DNA of 64,000 nt from Chryseobacterium arachidis (lineage in GTDB: Bacteria > Bacteroidota > Bacteroidia > Flavobacteriales > Weeksellaceae), in the NCBI RefSeq assembly GCF_900129245.1, contig NZ_FQUT01000001.1:496001-560000 (forward strand). Reading direction: 5' to 3'. The translations under genes and the position numbers were made by a program. Position 1 is the stretch's first letter. Each line of letters starts with the position of its first letter. The notes under the pieces are model-generated. The model worked only from the letters and a program-made list of their open reading frames with translations, was not told the DNA's origin and searched no databases. Below are positions 1-9,958 of this stretch, piece after piece.

Positions 1-1983
1 GATATCATCAAGACCATCAATTCATTGATTGATTTGCAATACATTGAGATCGATGAAAAAATTGCTGAAAAGTACAAGGCAAAAGAAGTTGCTTATGTAA
101 AAATCAATGATGAGGTTTTACAAAGACAAAATCTTACGGAAATCCTGTTATCATTAAAAAGAGCGCAAAAACAGAAAGATCTTTTCCTTCATATTTTAGA
201 AAAACAGACCGAAAATCAGGATTTGCATATCAAAAAATCAGAACTTTTTGAAGACGGCTATTTTGGAAGTTCACATTTTAAGGCTTTGGCTGATAAAGGT
301 TTGGTTGAAGAATATTACATGCAGAAAGACCGAATTGAAAGCTATGAAGGTGAAATCGAAGAAATCGAAGAACTTTCCGAAGCTCAGAAAGAAGCGAAAG
401 CAGAAATAGATGAGGCCTTTGCAGAAGGGAAAAATGTTCTTCTTCATGGCGTAACTTCATCCGGAAAAACGCATATTTATTTAGAGAAAATCGAAGAATG
501 TATTAACGAAGGGAAAAATGTTTTGTTTTTACTTCCGGAAATTTCTTTAACCAAACAAATTACTCAAAGATTAGAAAAAAAATACGGCCGACAGCTTGGC
601 TTTTATCATCAGAAACTGACCGATTTTGAAAGGGTGGAAGTCTGGAGAAGAATCCGACAAAATGATATTAAAATCCTTATTGGGACGAGAAATGCATTGT
701 TTTTGCCTTTCCAGAATTTGGGATTGGTTGTTGTGGATGAAGAGCATGATTCTGCTTACAAACCGAGGGAAGCTTCACCTTATTTTAATGCAAAAGATGC
801 CGCACTGGTTTTCGCGCATTTTTATGGAGCAAAAGTGATTTTAGGTTCTGCAACACCTTCAGTGGAAAGCTATTACAATGCCCGAAAGGATAAAATGAAA
901 TATATTTTTCTGGAAGAACGTTTCGGAAATGTCAATCTCCCTGAGTATGAATTGATTAATTTTAAAGAAGCACAGGATTCCAAAAAAGTTTCGGGGAATT
1001 TTTCTCTGCATTTAATTGATGAAATCAAGAAAGTTTTGGATGAAAAAAATCAGGCCATTGTGCTTCACAACCGTCGTGGTTATGCGAATGTTGTGGAATG
1101 CGAAACTTGTGGTTATGTGAATTACTGTTCCAACTGCGACGTGGTAATGACCTATCACAAGGCTGCGAATGAAATGAAATGCCATTATTGTGGTCAGAGA
1201 GCTTCAAAACCAAAGACTTGTCCGAAATGTTATTCTGAAAACCTGAACGAAAGGGGAGTGGGAGTAGAACAAATTCATGAAGAAGTTGTCAAATTATTTC
1301 CTGAGAATGAGGTTGATAGAATGGATGTTGATTCCATGCGGAAGAAATTTGCCTACGAAAAATTGTACGAAAAGATTGAAGATCGTGAAACCGATATTGT
1401 TGTCGGTACTCAAATGATTTCCAAAGGATTGGATTTTGATCATATTGAATTGGTAGCGATTCCGAAAGCGGATTCTATGTTATACGTCCAGGATTTCCGA
1501 GCGGAAGAAAGAGCATATCAATTAATTACGCAGGTTTCTGGAAGAGCGGGAAGAGTCTCTGGAAAAGGGAAAATTTTAATTCAGACATTCAATCCGGATC
1601 ATTCTGTTTTTCAGTTGATTAAAATGAATAATCCGGCGAAGGTTTATAAATATATTTTAACGGAAAGGCAAAAATTCCATTATCCGCCGTTTACCAAATT
1701 AATTATGATTGAATTGAAACACCGAAGAGAGGACAAGGTGAACCGCGCTTCTCAGTTTCTAGGTTCGATTTTAAGAAAATATCTTCCTGAAGATTGTGTT
1801 CTGGGCCCGGAAAAGGCTCAGATTGCGAGATTGAATAATCTTTATCAGTTTCAGATTATGCTAAAACTTCCGAGAGGAAAAAAATACGAGGAATATAAAA
1901 AGCTGATTTTGATAAGTCTAAAAGAATTCGACGAAATTACTGCTTACCAAAGCATCAAAAAAGACATTTTTGTAGATTTTTAA
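1..1983 (+). CDS. priA: Primosomal protein N' (replication restart helicase PriA), 5' truncated
   Basis: PriA is the 3'-5' superfamily 2 helicase that reloads the replisome at stalled forks. The frame is open from the first base, so the start and about 150 N-terminal residues (most of the DNA-binding domain) lie outside the window. Visible here are the Walker A motif GVTSSGKT, the DEEH box in VVVDEEHDSAYKP, and the cysteine-rich zinc-binding insertion (CETCGYVNYCSNCD, then CHYCG and CPKC) that separates the helicase lobes. Later helicase motifs follow, such as GTQMISKGLDF and QVSGRAGR. It ends at a TAA 149 bp before dacB. Confidence 0.96.
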   Translation, partial: DIIKTINSLIDLQYIEIDEKIAEKYKAKEVAYVKINDEVLQRQNLTEILLSLKRAQKQKDLFLHILEKQTENQDLHIKKSELFEDGYFGSSHFKALADKGLVEEYYMQKDRIESYEGEIEEIEELSEAQKEAKAEIDEAFAEGKNVLLHGVTSSGKTHIYLEKIEECINEGKNVLFLLPEISLTKQITQRLEKKYGRQLGFYHQKLTDFERVEVWRRIRQNDIKILIGTRNALFLPFQNLGLVVVDEEHDSAYKPREASPYFNAKDAALVFAHFYGAKVILGSATPSVESYYNARKDKMKYIFLEERFGNVNLPEYELINFKEAQDSKKVSGNFSLHLIDEIKKVLDEKNQAIVLHNRRGYANVVECETCGYVNYCSNCDVVMTYHKAANEMKCHYCGQRASKPKTCPKCYSENLNERGVGVEQIHEEVVKLFPENEVDRMDVDSMRKKFAYEKLYEKIEDRETDIVVGTQMISKGLDFDHIELVAIPKADSMLYVQDFRAEERAYQLITQVSGRAGRVSGKGKILIQTFNPDHSVFQLIKMNNPAKVYKYILTERQKFHYPPFTKLIMIELKHRREDKVNRASQFLGSILRKYLPEDCVLGPEKAQIARLNNLYQFQIMLKLPRGKKYEEYKKLILISLKEFDEITAYQSIKKDIFVDF

Positions 1984-2068
1984 CAATTTTTAACAAACTT
2001 TATAAAGCTTTTATAACAGTCTACTGAACTGCCATACAACAATATTTTCTACATTTGGTCGTTGATTA

Positions 2069-2076
2069 TATGTTTG
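2069..2076 (+). promoter_or_regulatory. -7 box (TATGTTTG) upstream of dacB
   Basis: This matches the Bacteroidota -7 consensus TAnnTTTG and lies 55 bp before the dacB ATG. No convincing -33 TTG is seen at the right spacing. Confidence 0.45.
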
Positions 2077-2131
2077 GATGTTAATTTTTAATTTAACCAA
2101 TTGATTTTTAACCTATCCAAAATGTAATAAA

Positions 2132-3616
2132 ATGAAAAAATTGATGGTAAATTTCAGAAGATATATTTCAAGCGTTGCGGTACTGGCTTCAGGATTCTTC
2201 CTTGCACAGACTACTGTTTCTACAGTTCTATATACTCCGGCTTATGACAATCAAAAAAGCAGTTTAAACTTACCTTCTCCCATCACTTCGATGGTAGAAA
2301 AAACTATTTTGTCGCCCAAAGAGCTTGTAGACATTAATGTAAACACGATGATGACCGACCCTGTATTGAAAAATGCAACCTGGGGATTCGTAGTGTACGA
2401 CCCGAAAACGAAGAAGGTAATTTCTTCGTACAATGAAAATACTCCTTTAGTTCCTGCTTCTACAACGAAATTACTGACCACAGAAACGGCTATGAGCATG
2501 CTGGGGGAAAATTACCGTTGGAATACCCAATTGGAATATTCGGGAAGCATCGATGAAAATGGTGTGTTAAACGGAAACCTTTATATTGTAGGAAGTGGTG
2601 ACCCTTCTCTAGGAACCAACAAGGCGGGGGCTTGGGCTTACAAAGATATCGTTTCAGATTTCAAAGACGGGCTTTCTCGTGAGGGCATCAAAAAGGTAAA
2701 CGGTGATATTATCATTCAGACAGCGCTTTTCAAAAGTACTATTTCAAGGCTTCCGGAAAATGTTGTATGGCTAGAAAACAATAACTATTATTTGCCTGCC
2801 GGTACTACTCGTGAGATTAATCCTGCCAACGAAAAACTGATTGTAAAAAAAGCAGCCAATTTCTCTACAGATAAAAAATTCTTTTATGTTTCGCCGTACA
2901 ACAACCAGATGGTTTATGCGGACAAATATGAAGGCGACGGGATTTTAACCACAAAACTTCCGGATGCACCGGCTTATCTTGCCAATTCGTTCAGAACAAC
3001 TTTGGTAAAAAGCGGAATTGCTGTAACCGGGAAAGTAACTCCGAAAATGACAGATGCCGCCCCGGAAAGCAGAAAACTGGTTTCAGTATATAAATCTCCG
3101 ACTTTAAGCGATATTATTTATTACACCAACCAGCACAGTGATAATGGTTTGGCAGAAGCTTTGTTAAGAACTGTCGGATTCCAGAGCCTGGGAGACCAGA
3201 CGACTGATTCGGGTAGAAAAGTGGTGACAGAGCATTTGAAAAACGGCGGTTTTGATATGATGGGGCTGAATTATATGGATGGAAGCGGACTTTCAAGAAG
3301 CAATAATGTAACACCGATTTCTCAGGCGAAGTTTTTAACTTCTTTAATGGATGAAAAATATTACAAAACTTATTTTAATTCATTGCCAATTGGTGGGCAA
3401 TCCGGAACGTTGAAGAGAATGTTCAGCGGTACAGGAAACGGACAGATTTTTGCGAAAACAGGAACTTTAAATAAGGTAAAAACGTTAGCCGGATACCTAA
3501 AAACCAATTCAGGGAGAACATTAGTTTTTTCATTAATGGTAAACAATTATGCGGGATCTGTAGACATGGTGAAGAAAAGAATGGAGAAAATTCTTGAGCC
3601 GGCACTCGATTTATAA
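2132..3616 (+). CDS. dacB: D-alanyl-D-alanine carboxypeptidase/endopeptidase, PBP4 type (peptidase S13)
   Basis: This is a periplasmic penicillin-binding protein that trims or cuts peptidoglycan cross-links. The N-terminus has a signal peptide (basic MKKLMVNFRRY, then a hydrophobic stretch ending near FFLAQ). All three active-site motifs of the serine DD-peptidase fold are present: SxxK as STTK in PASTTKLLTTE (around residue 110), SxN as SDN in NQHSDNGLAEA (around residue 335), and KTG in FAKTGTLNK near the C-terminus. The length of 494 residues and the large insertion between SxxK and SxN fit the S13 (DacB/PBP4) family. It appears monocistronic, ending in a hairpin before the M1 peptidase gene. 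Confidence 0.93.
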   Translation: MKKLMVNFRRYISSVAVLASGFFLAQTTVSTVLYTPAYDNQKSSLNLPSPITSMVEKTILSPKELVDINVNTMMTDPVLKNATWGFVVYDPKTKKVISSYNENTPLVPASTTKLLTTETAMSMLGENYRWNTQLEYSGSIDENGVLNGNLYIVGSGDPSLGTNKAGAWAYKDIVSDFKDGLSREGIKKVNGDIIIQTALFKSTISRLPENVVWLENNNYYLPAGTTREINPANEKLIVKKAANFSTDKKFFYVSPYNNQMVYADKYEGDGILTTKLPDAPAYLANSFRTTLVKSGIAVTGKVTPKMTDAAPESRKLVSVYKSPTLSDIIYYTNQHSDNGLAEALLRTVGFQSLGDQTTDSGRKVVTEHLKNGGFDMMGLNYMDGSGLSRSNNVTPISQAKFLTSLMDEKYYKTYFNSLPIGGQSGTLKRMFSGTGNGQIFAKTGTLNKVKTLAGYLKTNSGRTLVFSLMVNNYAGSVDMVKKRMEKILEPALDL

Positions 3617-3640
3617 AATTGTTAAAAATCAATCAATATA

Positions 3641-3674
3641 AAAGCCTTTTAATCAATGATTAGAAGGTTTTTTT
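3641..3674 (+). terminator. Intrinsic terminator after dacB
   Basis: An inverted repeat (CCTTTTAATCA / TGATTAGAAGG, one G-U pair) is followed by a run of seven T. Confidence 0.7.
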
Positions 3675-3675
3675 A

Positions 3676-3683
3676 TATCTTTG
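3676..3683 (+). promoter_or_regulatory. -7 box (TATCTTTG) for the M1 peptidase gene
   Basis: A TAnnTTTG match lies 17 bp before the ATG at 3701, immediately after the dacB terminator. Confidence 0.55.
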
Positions 3684-3700
3684 ATACATATTAATTGAGA

Positions 3701-5626
3701 ATGAGAAAATTTTACTTTTTGATTTTGGGTATGCTGGCTTTTCAGCAATTTTACGCTCAGAATGATAATATTGAAAGAAAGGGTCTGATAGAAAAAGAAA
3801 TGAAATCTTTTGCTAATAAGATGGTTGCGGGGAATATCAATCCGAATACATTGAATTATGATCTCCAATATCAAAGAATGGATGTTACGATAAATCCTGC
3901 GGTAAGAAGTATTTCGGGTTCTGTAACCTCTCATTTCAAACCTAATCAGAGTATAAGCAGCATCTATTTTGATCTGGATAGCCAAATGACCGTTTCACAG
4001 GTATTGTATCATGGGAACCCGCTTACTTTTCAACAGCTTTCAGCAACAAAAGAACTTAGGATTAATTTTCAGTCTGCTCTTGCAGCTAACGTTCTGGATT
4101 CTTTAACGGTAGCTTATTCTGGAGTTCCCCCCACGGCAAACAATTCTTTTTTCAACGGGACCCAAGGAGGAACAGCAGTATTGTCTACTTTAAATGAGCC
4201 TTACGGAGCACAGGATTGGTTTCCGACCAAACAAAGTTTAAATGATAAAATTGAAAGGTTTGATTTTAAAATTACAACACCTTCTCAATATAATGTTGCC
4301 GCAAATGGAACGCCGATGTCTGAAACGACTCTTCCGGGGAATCAGAAACTTACATTCTGGAGAACTCAATATCCGACTGCGGCGTATTTAATTGCACTTT
4401 CAATTACCAATTTTGTGAAATTGACTGATACCATGGGAAATCCGCCTTTCCCTTTCATTAATTATATTTTTCCGTCAACTGCCGCCAATACAACCAGTAT
4501 GAGCAATATTGAATGGACGAAAACAGTCATGAATACCTTTGAAACTTATTTCGGAGCATATCCTTTCAGAAGTGAAAAATATGGGCACATGGAGTTTCAG
4601 GCGGGTGGCGGAATGGAACATCAGACCATGACCTCCATGGGATCCTGGGGGAGAGGATTGATTGCTCATGAGCTCGCTCACCAATGGTTTGGTGACAAGG
4701 TAACCTGCGGTGCATGGAACGATATCTGGCTGAATGAAGGTTTTGCAACATTCGGGGAGCATCTTGCCAATGAAAAATTATTAATGACAAACGCAGAGTT
4801 TCTCAATTATCTGTCCGGACAAAAAACATTTATCACGAGTGCGACCGGAGGAAGTGTATATGTTGCAGACTCTAATTTAGGCAGTGTAGGAACGATTTTC
4901 AACGGAAGGTTATCCTATTCAAAAGGAGCTTATGTTTTAAGAATGTTGAAGTGGATCTTAGGAGATACTGCGTTCTATCAGGCTGTTCAGGATTATCATG
5001 CAAGACCCAACCTGGCTTATAACTATGTGAAAACTCAGGATTTCAATGCCTCTTTATTAACGTCTACCGGTAGAAATTTTACAGAATTTTTCAACGATTG
5101 GATTTATGGTGAAGGATATCCGACCTATGATATCCGCTGGAAACAGACGGGAAATACGCTTACTTTTAAAGCTTCTCAGACTCAAAGCAGTTCTATTGTA
5201 AGCTTCTTTGAAATGCCTCTGCCGATAAAAGTAAACGGAACAGGAGGACAGGTTGCCTATTTTGCTTTAGATCATACAACCAACAATCAGTATTTTACAC
5301 AAACGGTAGCTTTTCCTGTAGCTAGTGTGGAGTTTAATTACGAATATCAGATTTTGGAAAGAAATTCAACGGTTGCTCAGGATGCAACATTAAGTATTTC
5401 AGAGTTGGATAAAGATGAGTTTGCCTTATATCCTAATCCTGCGAAGAATGAGTTGAATTTGAAAGGGGTTGATAAACCAACAGATTTCAACATTTATTTT
5501 ACTGATGGAAGATTAGTTAGAAAAGGAACTTACCAGCCTGAAAAATCAATCAATATTTCAGAATTGATTCCGGGGACTTATATTTTTAAAATTAATGATA
5601 AGAGTATTAAGTTTTTAAAGAGATAA
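3701..5626 (+). CDS. Secreted M1 family zinc aminopeptidase with T9SS sorting domain
   Basis: This is a gluzincin aminopeptidase predicted to be exported by Sec and then by T9SS. The ATG at 3701 is chosen over an upstream in-frame TTG because it starts the signal peptide MRKFYFLILGMLAF...YAQ and follows a -7 box. The zinc site HEXXH-X18-E is complete: HELAH followed by NEGF, with Glu as the third ligand. The substrate-binding GxMEN motif reads GGGMEHQ, so Asn is replaced by His. The N-terminal region (about 35-230) is the beta-sandwich saddle domain. The last 75 residues carry the type A sorting domain with the typical YPNPAKNELNL start and a basic end (KFLKR). A strong terminator follows. 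Confidence 0.93.
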   Translation: MRKFYFLILGMLAFQQFYAQNDNIERKGLIEKEMKSFANKMVAGNINPNTLNYDLQYQRMDVTINPAVRSISGSVTSHFKPNQSISSIYFDLDSQMTVSQVLYHGNPLTFQQLSATKELRINFQSALAANVLDSLTVAYSGVPPTANNSFFNGTQGGTAVLSTLNEPYGAQDWFPTKQSLNDKIERFDFKITTPSQYNVAANGTPMSETTLPGNQKLTFWRTQYPTAAYLIALSITNFVKLTDTMGNPPFPFINYIFPSTAANTTSMSNIEWTKTVMNTFETYFGAYPFRSEKYGHMEFQAGGGMEHQTMTSMGSWGRGLIAHELAHQWFGDKVTCGAWNDIWLNEGFATFGEHLANEKLLMTNAEFLNYLSGQKTFITSATGGSVYVADSNLGSVGTIFNGRLSYSKGAYVLRMLKWILGDTAFYQAVQDYHARPNLAYNYVKTQDFNASLLTSTGRNFTEFFNDWIYGEGYPTYDIRWKQTGNTLTFKASQTQSSSIVSFFEMPLPIKVNGTGGQVAYFALDHTTNNQYFTQTVAFPVASVEFNYEYQILERNSTVAQDATLSISELDKDEFALYPNPAKNELNLKGVDKPTDFNIYFTDGRLVRKGTYQPEKSINISELIPGTYIFKINDKSIKFLKR

Positions 5627-5629
5627 AAT

Positions 5630-5663
5630 AGCCCCTCAAAAATGAGGGGCTTATTATTTTTTT
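5630..5663 (+). terminator. Intrinsic terminator after the M1 peptidase gene
   Basis: A perfect 9-bp stem (AGCCCCTCA / TGAGGGGCT) with a 4-nt loop is followed by a T-rich tract. Confidence 0.9.
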
Positions 5664-5753
5664 GTGTAAATAAGTTTTTCAACTTCAAAAAAGAAATTAC
5701 TTTTAATAGAGAGTATAATATTTTATACGTCAAGTTTTGGCGTGGACACTTAT

Positions 5754-5761
5754 TAGATTTG
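5754..5761 (+). promoter_or_regulatory. -7 box (TAGATTTG) upstream of the tailspike-like gene
   Basis: A TAnnTTTG match lies 54 bp before the ATG at 5816. An upstream TTTG (5736-5739) is only 14 bp away, which is shorter than usual. Confidence 0.4.
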
Positions 5762-5815
5762 TATTGAATTCAAGATTCGCCAAGAATTATATATAAACTT
5801 TAATAAGAAAATATT

Positions 5816-7516
5816 ATGTACACAACACAAGAATTTTTTTCATCTACAAATACAATTCCATTAGACCCATTAGTACAATTAAGAGACTCTCTAACAAACG
5901 AAAATGTTTTTTACATAAGATGCGATAGCGCTACTGGTCTTATTGATGATGGTGTAATTTACAGAAAAAGTGTTGACACTTTTTATAAAAGACAGATAGA
6001 TAATGCAGTAAATATAAAATGGTTTGGAGTAAAAGGAGATGGATATACTGACGATACTATTGGGATTAAAAGAGCGTTGCAAACAGTCTATAACTTATCA
6101 GAACCAATATCCACAACATTAGGATGGAGAAACCCAACAAAAATTTTCATTCCTTCTGGTAAATATTTGGTTAAAGATAATATTATTGATGCCTCTGTTG
6201 ACTGTGGAAGATTTGTTTTCGAAGGAAATGGATGGCAGAATACGGAAATAATCTATGAGCCAGTAAACAATGATGTGTATATGTTAGAAAATCCAGGAGT
6301 AATAGGTTTTTGTACATTTCAAGGGATTCAATTCACAACAAATCATGAGGGAAATTTTTTGAATGGAGTTGGGGGTGGTACTGGGAATGCTCAATCATTT
6401 ATTTTTGAAAAATGCTTTTTTCAGAATTGGAAACAGATAATTAAATCTACTGGTAGTACTATGATGTCTGAAGTTACATTCAGAGACTGTAAAATTAAAG
6501 GATCCAATGCGAATTCAATCTTATTTAGTTTAGGAAATGATCAGGCTGTTAATTGGAGATTTTATGGTACCGATATTGAAGGTTTTAAAGGTATTTTGTT
6601 TGACTTTCTTGAAGGCCAGAATATTAATTATTATCAGGGATCAATTATTCCGTTTGAAGGAACAATTATTAGGGTTAATGCTAATGCAAATCCTGATACT
6701 TTTGGAGGCGGGACTCAACCTCATATTGCTTTTTGGGGATCTAGATTTGAATTACATAATGGAGCAAAATTAATTCAAGTTTTTAATAACAGTGTTGATT
6801 TCACATTTAAATTCGACTCATGTGGAATGGGGGGACATTCAATTGGAAATGGACTACCGGTTGTAGAAACAAAAGGTAAGGGAACTATTATTTTTGATAC
6901 TTGTTCAAATTGGATGAATTATAAATTTTCCCACCATGTAGATGATGCTGAAGATTATTTATCACCATTAAGAATTATTTATAAAAATATGGCACCTTCA
7001 ATAGCACAAATTGATGAGTCTATTTGTAATTCACTCATTAATGTTTCATCATATCCAATTTATATTTTTGATAATTGTAATTCAAACTCATGGTATAGAC
7101 CTTGGAAAAAGTCGGCACAAAACAGTTCTTATGGTTGGCCAGTTTCTAAACATATTTCAGGTGTATATCCAAATTCCGATGGAGTTTTATTGCCAGTAGT
7201 GAGTATGGGTAATACTTATGAAATTAATTTGAGTATACCTAATCAGTACATAACAGATAGAAAAATAGTTTTTAAGAAAGCTTCTGACATTGGAGGTGCA
7301 GGATATTATTCTCAAGTTCACAATATAAAAGTCTATGATAAGACAAATACAGTTCTTTTAGCAGAAGGAAATTTTGATTCAGATAAAGGACTTATTTTGC
7401 ATGATGATAGAGCCGGATTATTGCATGAAAATGATAAATATGTAATTCGTATAAAACCAGTTATCTTTAGTGGAGGAGACTTAGTGATTGGAATTAATCT
7501 TATTTCTGAATATTAG
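5816..7516 (+). CDS. Tailspike/pectate-lyase-3-like right-handed beta-helix protein
   Basis: Residues about 68-90 (NIKWFGVKGDGYTDDT, then IKRAL) match the start of the pectate lyase 3/GH28-related beta-helix domain, whose signature is FGAKGDGxTDDTxAI. This domain is found in phage tailspikes and in some exopolysaccharide depolymerases. The next 300 residues are rich in the F-G-N-x turns expected of a parallel beta-helix, and the C-terminal 120 residues look like a separate beta-sandwich. There is no signal peptide and no T9SS domain, so the export route is unclear. The gene is flanked by two terminators and is an isolated unit. Its codon usage (many ATA, TTA, AAT) looks more AT-rich than its neighbours, which may indicate transfer. 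Substrate and biological role are unknown. Confidence 0.6.
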   Translation: MYTTQEFFSSTNTIPLDPLVQLRDSLTNENVFYIRCDSATGLIDDGVIYRKSVDTFYKRQIDNAVNIKWFGVKGDGYTDDTIGIKRALQTVYNLSEPISTTLGWRNPTKIFIPSGKYLVKDNIIDASVDCGRFVFEGNGWQNTEIIYEPVNNDVYMLENPGVIGFCTFQGIQFTTNHEGNFLNGVGGGTGNAQSFIFEKCFFQNWKQIIKSTGSTMMSEVTFRDCKIKGSNANSILFSLGNDQAVNWRFYGTDIEGFKGILFDFLEGQNINYYQGSIIPFEGTIIRVNANANPDTFGGGTQPHIAFWGSRFELHNGAKLIQVFNNSVDFTFKFDSCGMGGHSIGNGLPVVETKGKGTIIFDTCSNWMNYKFSHHVDDAEDYLSPLRIIYKNMAPSIAQIDESICNSLINVSSYPIYIFDNCNSNSWYRPWKKSAQNSSYGWPVSKHISGVYPNSDGVLLPVVSMGNTYEINLSIPNQYITDRKIVFKKASDIGGAGYYSQVHNIKVYDKTNTVLLAEGNFDSDKGLILHDDRAGLLHENDKYVIRIKPVIFSGGDLVIGINLISEY

Positions 7517-7561
7517 TAAATGTAATTTATTGATTAAATATAAGTAATGTAATTTTTAAAG

Positions 7562-7593
7562 ATGCTGTCCCACTTTTGAGACAGCATTTTTTT
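7562..7593 (+). terminator. Intrinsic terminator after the tailspike-like gene
   Basis: The stem ATGCTGTC / GACAGCAT is followed by seven T. Confidence 0.85.
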
Positions 7594-7707
7594 CATTTAA
7601 TAAAGGTTAATTAAAGAAATAGGATAAAAAGTAAAAGTTGGTTTTTTTGCTGAGAGAATGAGATAAATTAATTCCATAATATTTATTTTACAGTTGATAT
7701 TTCTTAA

Positions 7708-8586
7708 TTAAATCTGAAAACTTTTCTGCCTTTTAATCGCCCGGTTGGCTTTTCGTTTTGCCTTTCTTACTTTAAAATCAAACCATTTTTCTTTGAACAG
7801 ATTTCTCATCAGATTATCAAAATGTCTGATCAGGACAAGGTTTTTAAATCCTCGCCATTTTTCCAGCCAACTAGATGGTAAAGCTCTGATGGAAACAGAA
7901 TAGCCTTCCGTTTCATATTGAATATAATGCCACCATCCGGAAGGAATATAAAGAGTTTCGCCGGGTTTTATGACAGCTTCATATCCATATATATATTTCA
8001 GCCCGGGAAATTCTTTGAAATCGGGTTCTTTAATATTTGTAATTGAATGAAAATTGTAAGGTAGTTTGTAAAGCAGATCCGATTGCTCCCAAGGAAAAAG
8101 CCAGATTCGTTTTACGCCCTGAAATTGGGTAATAAAAACATGTGACATATCGATATCTACATGATTTCGGGTAATAGAACCCTCACCACCGAAGAACATA
8201 AAAGGGAGCCACTTGATAATTTTTCCGTTCGTAACATCATTATAATGAATATCATTTTTAAGTTCAGGTTTAATACTCAATAAATTAAACAGAAAAAGGC
8301 GGTGCTCGGTAGGAGAGGAAGTAATCAGATCAAGATATTCTGAAAATGTGCTTTGCCCAACCGGTTTACTGGCAACTCTGTCCAGCGATTCGATTTCGCT
8401 TCCGTAAATATTAACGTTGTGGTTACCTGCTATTTCTTTAAAATAATCGTAATTCCACTTGGAAAAAGCGGGGCTTTCAAGAGCTACAAAATCTTCAAGG
8501 ATGATGGGCTTTGCAGGCTTTAAATATGTTTTGAGGAAATCTTCGGACGATATATTTCTAATTTTTTGTACTGGTGATAATCTCAT
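7708..8586 (-). CDS. JmjC-like cupin domain protein (Cupin_8 family)
   Basis: This is a predicted Fe(II)/2-oxoglutarate-dependent oxygenase of the Cupin_8/FIH-like group. The facial triad is visible: HVD in RNHVDIDMSHVF (around residue 140) and a distal His in PSGWWHYIQY (around residue 215), with the typical PGETLYIPSGWWH signature between them. The C-terminus is very basic (KVRKAKRKANRAIKRQK), suggesting contact with nucleic acid or ribosomes. Family members hydroxylate protein side chains or small molecules; the substrate here is unknown. It is divergent from kbl, and a palindrome matching one in front of cysH lies in the shared upstream region. Confidence 0.82.
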   Translation of the reverse strand: MRLSPVQKIRNISSEDFLKTYLKPAKPIILEDFVALESPAFSKWNYDYFKEIAGNHNVNIYGSEIESLDRVASKPVGQSTFSEYLDLITSSPTEHRLFLFNLLSIKPELKNDIHYNDVTNGKIIKWLPFMFFGGEGSITRNHVDIDMSHVFITQFQGVKRIWLFPWEQSDLLYKLPYNFHSITNIKEPDFKEFPGLKYIYGYEAVIKPGETLYIPSGWWHYIQYETEGYSVSIRALPSSWLEKWRGFKNLVLIRHFDNLMRNLFKEKWFDFKVRKAKRKANRAIKRQKSFQI

Positions 8587-8605
8587 TTTCCTGATTTTAA
8601 AGTAA

Positions 8606-8613
8606 CAAATATA
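8606..8613 (-). promoter_or_regulatory. -7 box (TATATTTG) for the Cupin_8 gene
   Basis: A TAnnTTTG match on the minus strand, 19 bp before the ATG at 8586. The palindrome at 8618-8642 covers the -33 region. Confidence 0.6.
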
Positions 8614-8617
8614 ATAA

Positions 8618-8642
8618 TTAGTCTACTAAAATTATAGACTAT
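8618..8642. promoter_or_regulatory. Palindromic operator, 9-7-9 (TTAGTCTAC-N7-ATAGACTAT)
   Basis: Two near-inverted 9-bp half-sites are separated by 7 bp. The architecture and left half-site are the same as in the site upstream of cysH (21884-21908). It lies between the divergent Cupin_8 and kbl genes, over the -33 region of the former. It may bind the Rrf2 regulator encoded at 21454 (inference). Confidence 0.55.
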
Positions 8643-8747
8643 AAACGGAAATTTTATGATTTTATGCAGACATTCAGAATAAAAAACGGAAATGTATTTA
8701 CTTTCCTGCCTTTTTATTAAATTAGCGAATCTTAAAAATTATTAGAA

Positions 8748-9944
8748 ATGATCTCTAAAAAGTATCTTGAAAACTTACAGAATGAACTACAAAATATCGA
8801 TAACGACGGGCTTTACAAAAGAGAAAGAATCATCACTTCTCAGCAGAGCGCGGAAATAGAAGCCAACGGAAAAAAACTGTTGAACTTCTGTGCCAACAAT
8901 TACCTGGGATTATCCAACAATCCTGAAGTAATGAAAGCATCTCAGGATATGATCGAATCTCATGGTTACGGTATGTCCTCGGTACGTTTTATCTGCGGAA
9001 CTCAGGATATTCACAAGCAATTGGAGCAAAAAATTGCTGACTTTTTAGGATTGGAAGACACGATTCTTTATGCGGCTTGCTTTGATGCCAATGGAGGTGT
9101 TTTTGAACCCTTATTTACAGACGAAGACGCTATTATTTCAGATGAACTGAATCATGCATCTATCATTGACGGAGTTCGTTTATGTAAAGCAGCAAGATAC
9201 CGTTACAAAAACAATAATATGGAAGATCTGGAAGCTCAGTTAATTGAAGCTTCTGAAAAGAATCACCGTTTCAAAATCATCGTTACAGACGGAGTTTTCT
9301 CAATGGACGGAATCGTTGCAGACCTGAAAGGAGTTTGCGATTTGGCAGATAAATATGATGCTTTGGTAATGGTTGACGATTCTCATGCAACTGGTTTCAT
9401 CGGAAAAACGGGTCGTGGAACGCACGAAGCCAACGAAGTTATGGGTAGAGTGGACATCATTACTTCTACACTTGGAAAGGCTCTTGGTGGTGCTTTAGGC
9501 GGATTTACTTCCGGTAAGAAAGAGATTATCGATATGTTGAGACAGCGTTCAAGACCTTATTTATTCTCCAATTCTTTGGCTCCGGGAATTGTGGGAGCAG
9601 CGCTAAAGGTGTTGGATATGATCTCTGAAGACACTTCTCTTCGTGATCAAGTAATGGAAAATGCAGAATATTTCAGAACGGAAATGAAAGCAAAAGGATT
9701 TGATATTCCTGATGGCGATGCTGCGATTGTTCCGGTAATGTTATATGATGCGCCTTTGGCTCAGAAAATGGCGGAAAAATTAATGGATGAAGGAATTTAT
9801 GTAATCGGGTTCTTTTATCCGGTTGTGCCAAAAGGAAAAGCGAGAATCAGAGTCCAGCTTTCTGCAGCACATACGAGAGAGCATTTGGATAAAGCGATTG
9901 CGGCTTTTGAAAAAGTTGGAAAAGAGCTTAATGTAATTTCTTAA
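8748..9944 (+). CDS. kbl: Glycine C-acetyltransferase (2-amino-3-ketobutyrate CoA ligase)
   Basis: This PLP enzyme of the alpha-oxoamine synthase family cleaves 2-amino-3-ketobutyrate with CoA to glycine and acetyl-CoA in threonine catabolism. Its 398 residues equal the length of E. coli Kbl, and the resemblance runs end to end: [45 protein letters not shown], and the PLP lysine in [14 protein letters not shown]. The C-terminal [16 protein letters not shown] is diagnostic of Kbl rather than of serine palmitoyltransferase or BioF. No threonine dehydrogenase (tdh) is adjacent. A perfect terminator hairpin follows. Confidence 0.95.
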   Translation: MISKKYLENLQNELQNIDNDGLYKRERIITSQQSAEIEANGKKLLNFCANNYLGLSNNPEVMKASQDMIESHGYGMSSVRFICGTQDIHKQLEQKIADFLGLEDTILYAACFDANGGVFEPLFTDEDAIISDELNHASIIDGVRLCKAARYRYKNNNMEDLEAQLIEASEKNHRFKIIVTDGVFSMDGIVADLKGVCDLADKYDALVMVDDSHATGFIGKTGRGTHEANEVMGRVDIITSTLGKALGGALGGFTSGKKEIIDMLRQRSRPYLFSNSLAPGIVGAALKVLDMISEDTSLRDQVMENAEYFRTEMKAKGFDIPDGDAAIVPVMLYDAPLAQKMAEKLMDEGIYVIGFFYPVVPKGKARIRVQLSAAHTREHLDKAIAAFEKVGKELNVIS

Positions 9945-9958
9945 ATAAAATACGGTTC

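Noticed and set aside
2023..2030. AGTCTAC half-site upstream of dacB as a third Rrf2 operator
   Set aside because: No matching second half-site is found at the 7-bp spacing.
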